Shown here: positions 62,051 through 64,000 of the stretch, piece after piece
Position numbering within the stretch: the stretch's first letter is position 1
Layout of the letters: each line of letters starts with the position of its first letter
Assembly (NCBI RefSeq): GCF_014323725.1
Contig: NZ_JABVED010000001.1
Coordinates: forward strand, 106,505 to 170,504
From: Actinokineospora xionganensis
Lineage (GTDB): Bacteria; Actinomycetota; Actinomycetes; Mycobacteriales; Pseudonocardiaceae
Length of the DNA: 64,000 bases
Direction: 5' to 3'
Notes under the pieces: model-generated
The model's database searches: none
Told to the model about the DNA's origin: nothing
The model's input: the letters and a program-made list of their open reading frames with translations, nothing else
Program-made: the position numbers and the translations under genes

Positions 62051-62914
62051 CTAGCGCCGCGCGGGCCGCTGTCGGACGAGCCACTCCCGCACGGTCGCCG
62101 CCGACGGCAGGATCTCCAGCGTGGACGCCGTTTCCAGGGCGATGTCCGCGGTGCGCAGCCACCGCCACATGCGGGTCAGGTCCGGGCCGACGAAGCGTTC
62201 GAAGAGCCACACCGGCATTGGGAACCACTTCGGCGGCTTGCCCATCACCTCGCGCCAGATCTCGCGGCATTCCGTCATCGACCGGACGTCGGCGGCCAGG
62301 GGGATGTCGGCGCCGAGGAACCGGTCCGGGTCGGCGAAGACCCGGGCGGCGATGGCGCCGAGGTCGTCGACGCTGATCCACACCACCGGCCGGTCGGCGC
62401 CCATCAGCTTCGGCATGAGGTGCCACGCCGAAACCGGCGGGAAGTACCCCTTGTCGGTCATCAGCTCCATGAACGCCATCGGCCGCAACTCGGTGACGGG
62501 AAGACCGAGTTCCCGCATATACGCGCGCACGGCGAGCTTCGAGTCCCACGAGCCGACACCGGTCTCGTATCCGGTCCCGGCCGAGCCGTGCACCAGGTGC
62601 CCGACACCTGCCGCCTTGGCCGCGTCCGCGACGTTCTTTCCCTGCCGCACCTCGGCTTCGAGCCCGCTGATCATGAAGTTCTGCACGCTGTACACCCCGT
62701 AGGCGCCTTCGATGGCGGGGGAGAGGGTGTCGGGGTCGTCCATGTCGGCTTTGACCACATCGGCGCCCGCCTCGACGAGCGCGCGGGCCTTGGCGCTGTT
62801 CGGGTCGCGGGTGAGCGCCCGGACCCTCCAGCCGTCAGCCAGGAGGTGTCGCGCGACCGCGCCGCCCTGGCGGCCGGTCGCTCCAGTCACGGCGATGACA
62901 CGGTCCGTAGCCAT
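62051..62914 (-). CDS. NmrA-like NAD(P)-binding protein
   Basis: A 287-residue atypical SDR. VTGATGRQGGAVARHLL at residue 9 is the NmrA/HSCARG type of dinucleotide motif; the catalytic Tyr-x3-Lys of classical SDRs is not kept. Such proteins sense NADPH or reduce quinone-like compounds. ATG 62914 follows GGGGA. Ends four bases from the convergent hypothetical gene. Confidence 0.83.
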   Translation of the reverse strand: MATDRVIAVTGATGRQGGAVARHLLADGWRVRALTRDPNSAKARALVEAGADVVKADMDDPDTLSPAIEGAYGVYSVQNFMISGLEAEVRQGKNVADAAKAAGVGHLVHGSAGTGYETGVGSWDSKLAVRAYMRELGLPVTELRPMAFMELMTDKGYFPPVSAWHLMPKLMGADRPVVWISVDDLGAIAARVFADPDRFLGADIPLAADVRSMTECREIWREVMGKPPKWFPMPVWLFERFVGPDLTRMWRWLRTADIALETASTLEILPSAATVREWLVRQRPARR

Positions 62915-63061
62915 CAGCGTCCCCTGATCCGGTGAGCGTCCGTCCAATGTAGCCACAAGAGGGTGAGGAGAACAGGTGCCTGCCCCCGAACGGATCTTGC
63001 GCCGACCTCCCGGGATCGCCAGGGTGGGAAGAACTTTCCGGTCCGACGAGGAGGTCGGTAG

Positions 63062-64000
63062 ATGTCGACGCAACTGCCCCGCCGCACAGTGATCACCGCG
63101 GCGGCGCTGAGCCCCGCGCTCGCGGTCGGCGTGCCCGCCGCCGCACAGGCCGCGCCGGGTGGCTCGGTGATCCGTGACGTCGTGCTGGCCGTACACGGCG
63201 GGGCGGGCTCGCTGCCGCGGGGCGCCCTCACGCCGGTCCAGGAGAAGGCCTACCGCGACGCCATCGAGAAGGCGCTGCGGACCGGGGCGGGGCTGCTCGC
63301 CGCGGGCGCCCCCGCGCTCGACGCGGTGGAGGCGGCCGTGCGGGTGCTCGAAGACGACCCGAACTTCAACGCGGGCAAGGGAGCGGTGTTCAACACCGAC
63401 GCCGAACACGAACTCGACGCCTCGATCATGAACGGCAAGGACCTGCGGTCCGGGGCGGTCGCCGGCGTGCACAACACGCGCAACCCGATCTCGCTGGCGC
63501 GCATGGTGATGGAGCGTTCCCGACACGTGCTCATGGCGGGCAAGGGCGCCGACGTCTTCGCCTTACAGAACGGTCTCGCGTACACCACCCAGGACTACTT
63601 CTTCACCCAGCGGCGGTGGGACGCACTGCTCACCGCGAAGAACCCGCCATCCGTGCCGCCGAGTGTCACCGAGGGGCAGACCGTGGGCGCGGTCGCCGTC
63701 GACAAACAGAACGACGTCGCCGCCGCCACCTCGACCGGCGGCCTGACCAACAAGCTGGTTGGGCGCGTCGGCGACTCACCGGTCATCGGCGCGGGGACCT
63801 ACGCCAACAGCCGCACGGTCGCGGTGTCGTGCACCGGCACGGGTGAGGTGTTCATCCGCGGCGTCGCCGCCTACGACATCTCGGCGCTGATGGAGTACAC
63901 CGGGGCCGCCGTGCAGGACGCCGCAGCGAAGGTCATCACCCAGAAGATCCCCGCGCTCGGCGCGACCGGCGGGGCCATCGCCCTCGACCCCCGGGGGCGT
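63062..64000 (+). CDS. Exported isoaspartyl peptidase / L-asparaginase, 3' end outside window
   Basis: 313 residues are visible before the window ends. An N-terminal signal with paired arginines (LPRRTVITAAALS, ending near AAQAAPGG) is followed by an Ntn-hydrolase of the plant-type asparaginase family: LAVHGGAG near residue 43, NAGKGAVFN near 104, and the autocleavage site TEGQTVGAVAVD, in which Thr becomes the new N-terminus. It removes isoaspartyl residues or hydrolyses asparagine, here probably outside the cell, fitting the other secreted protein-degrading functions of the window. The stop codon is not visible. Confidence 0.87.
   Translation, partial: MSTQLPRRTVITAAALSPALAVGVPAAAQAAPGGSVIRDVVLAVHGGAGSLPRGALTPVQEKAYRDAIEKALRTGAGLLAAGAPALDAVEAAVRVLEDDPNFNAGKGAVFNTDAEHELDASIMNGKDLRSGAVAGVHNTRNPISLARMVMERSRHVLMAGKGADVFALQNGLAYTTQDYFFTQRRWDALLTAKNPPSVPPSVTEGQTVGAVAVDKQNDVAAATSTGGLTNKLVGRVGDSPVIGAGTYANSRTVAVSCTGTGEVFIRGVAAYDISALMEYTGAAVQDAAAKVITQKIPALGATGGAIALDPRGR

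Overview
The window is high-GC DNA with mostly C/G-ending codons, frequent GTG starts, ATGA/GTGA gene overlaps and many actinobacterial families (Rv0910-like SRPBCC, MSMEG_6728-like, GAF-ANTAR, STAS, DUF6292-like). It most resembles a Pseudonocardiaceae-type actinomycete chromosome; the genus cannot be fixed from sequence alone. No rRNA, tRNA, CRISPR array or intact mobile element was seen.

Layout. (1) 1-4766: end of a beta-oxidation operon (SCP-x-type thiolase, Rv0910-like SRPBCC protein, MaoC hydratase, Hsd4A-like reductase, fused two-domain acyl-CoA dehydrogenase), the set expected for sterol side chains or branched acyl chains. (2) 4767-5345: an IS3-type transposase remnant and a GGC/GGT microsatellite. 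(3) 5346-17155: a collagen/hydroxyproline locus: XRE-cupin regulator with a palindromic operator, three-subunit D-hydroxyproline dehydrogenase, DHDPS-family deaminase, 4-hydroxyproline epimerase, semialdehyde dehydrogenase, M24 Xaa-Pro peptidase, a LysR gene, then a secreted M9 collagenase. (4) 17512-29861: a complete non-phosphorylative L-fucose pathway (transporter, mutarotase, dehydrogenase, lactonase, dehydratase, second dehydrogenase, FAH-family hydrolase) that ends in pyruvate plus L-lactate, with LutABC alongside to oxidise the lactate. A GntR/FCD repressor gene sits between, and the motif ACATC-N-GATGT occurs at both promoters.

(5) 29825-32104: a small DUF7668-like protein, a TetR regulator and a divergent secreted lipase. 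(6) 32192-41222: a compact type IV pilus locus (prepilin peptidase; CpaE-like ATPase, major pilin, PilT, PilB, PilC and three minor pilins), followed at 41514-44551 by a NarL-type response regulator and a PAS-GGDEF-EAL protein with degenerate motifs. (7) 44650-52730: ECF sigma/anti-sigma operon, DUF2867 reductase, MSMEG_6728-like protein, esterase, TPR-LuxR regulator and divergent methyltransferase. (8) 52780-56986: small actinobacterial genes, including a strong promoter with a perfect 5'-UTR inverted repeat ahead of an uncharacterised operon ending in a J-domain protein, plus STAS and GAF-ANTAR regulators. (9) 57213-64000: secreted PHB-type esterase, esterase-D-like hydrolase, two-component system, NmrA-like reductase and the start of an exported isoaspartyl peptidase.

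Overall this is the accessory catabolic equipment of a soil saprophyte: secreted depolymerases (collagenase, lipase, polyester esterase) paired with intracellular pathways for the released monomers, plus surface pili. The two catabolic loci read as complete regulons and are the strongest functional predictions.
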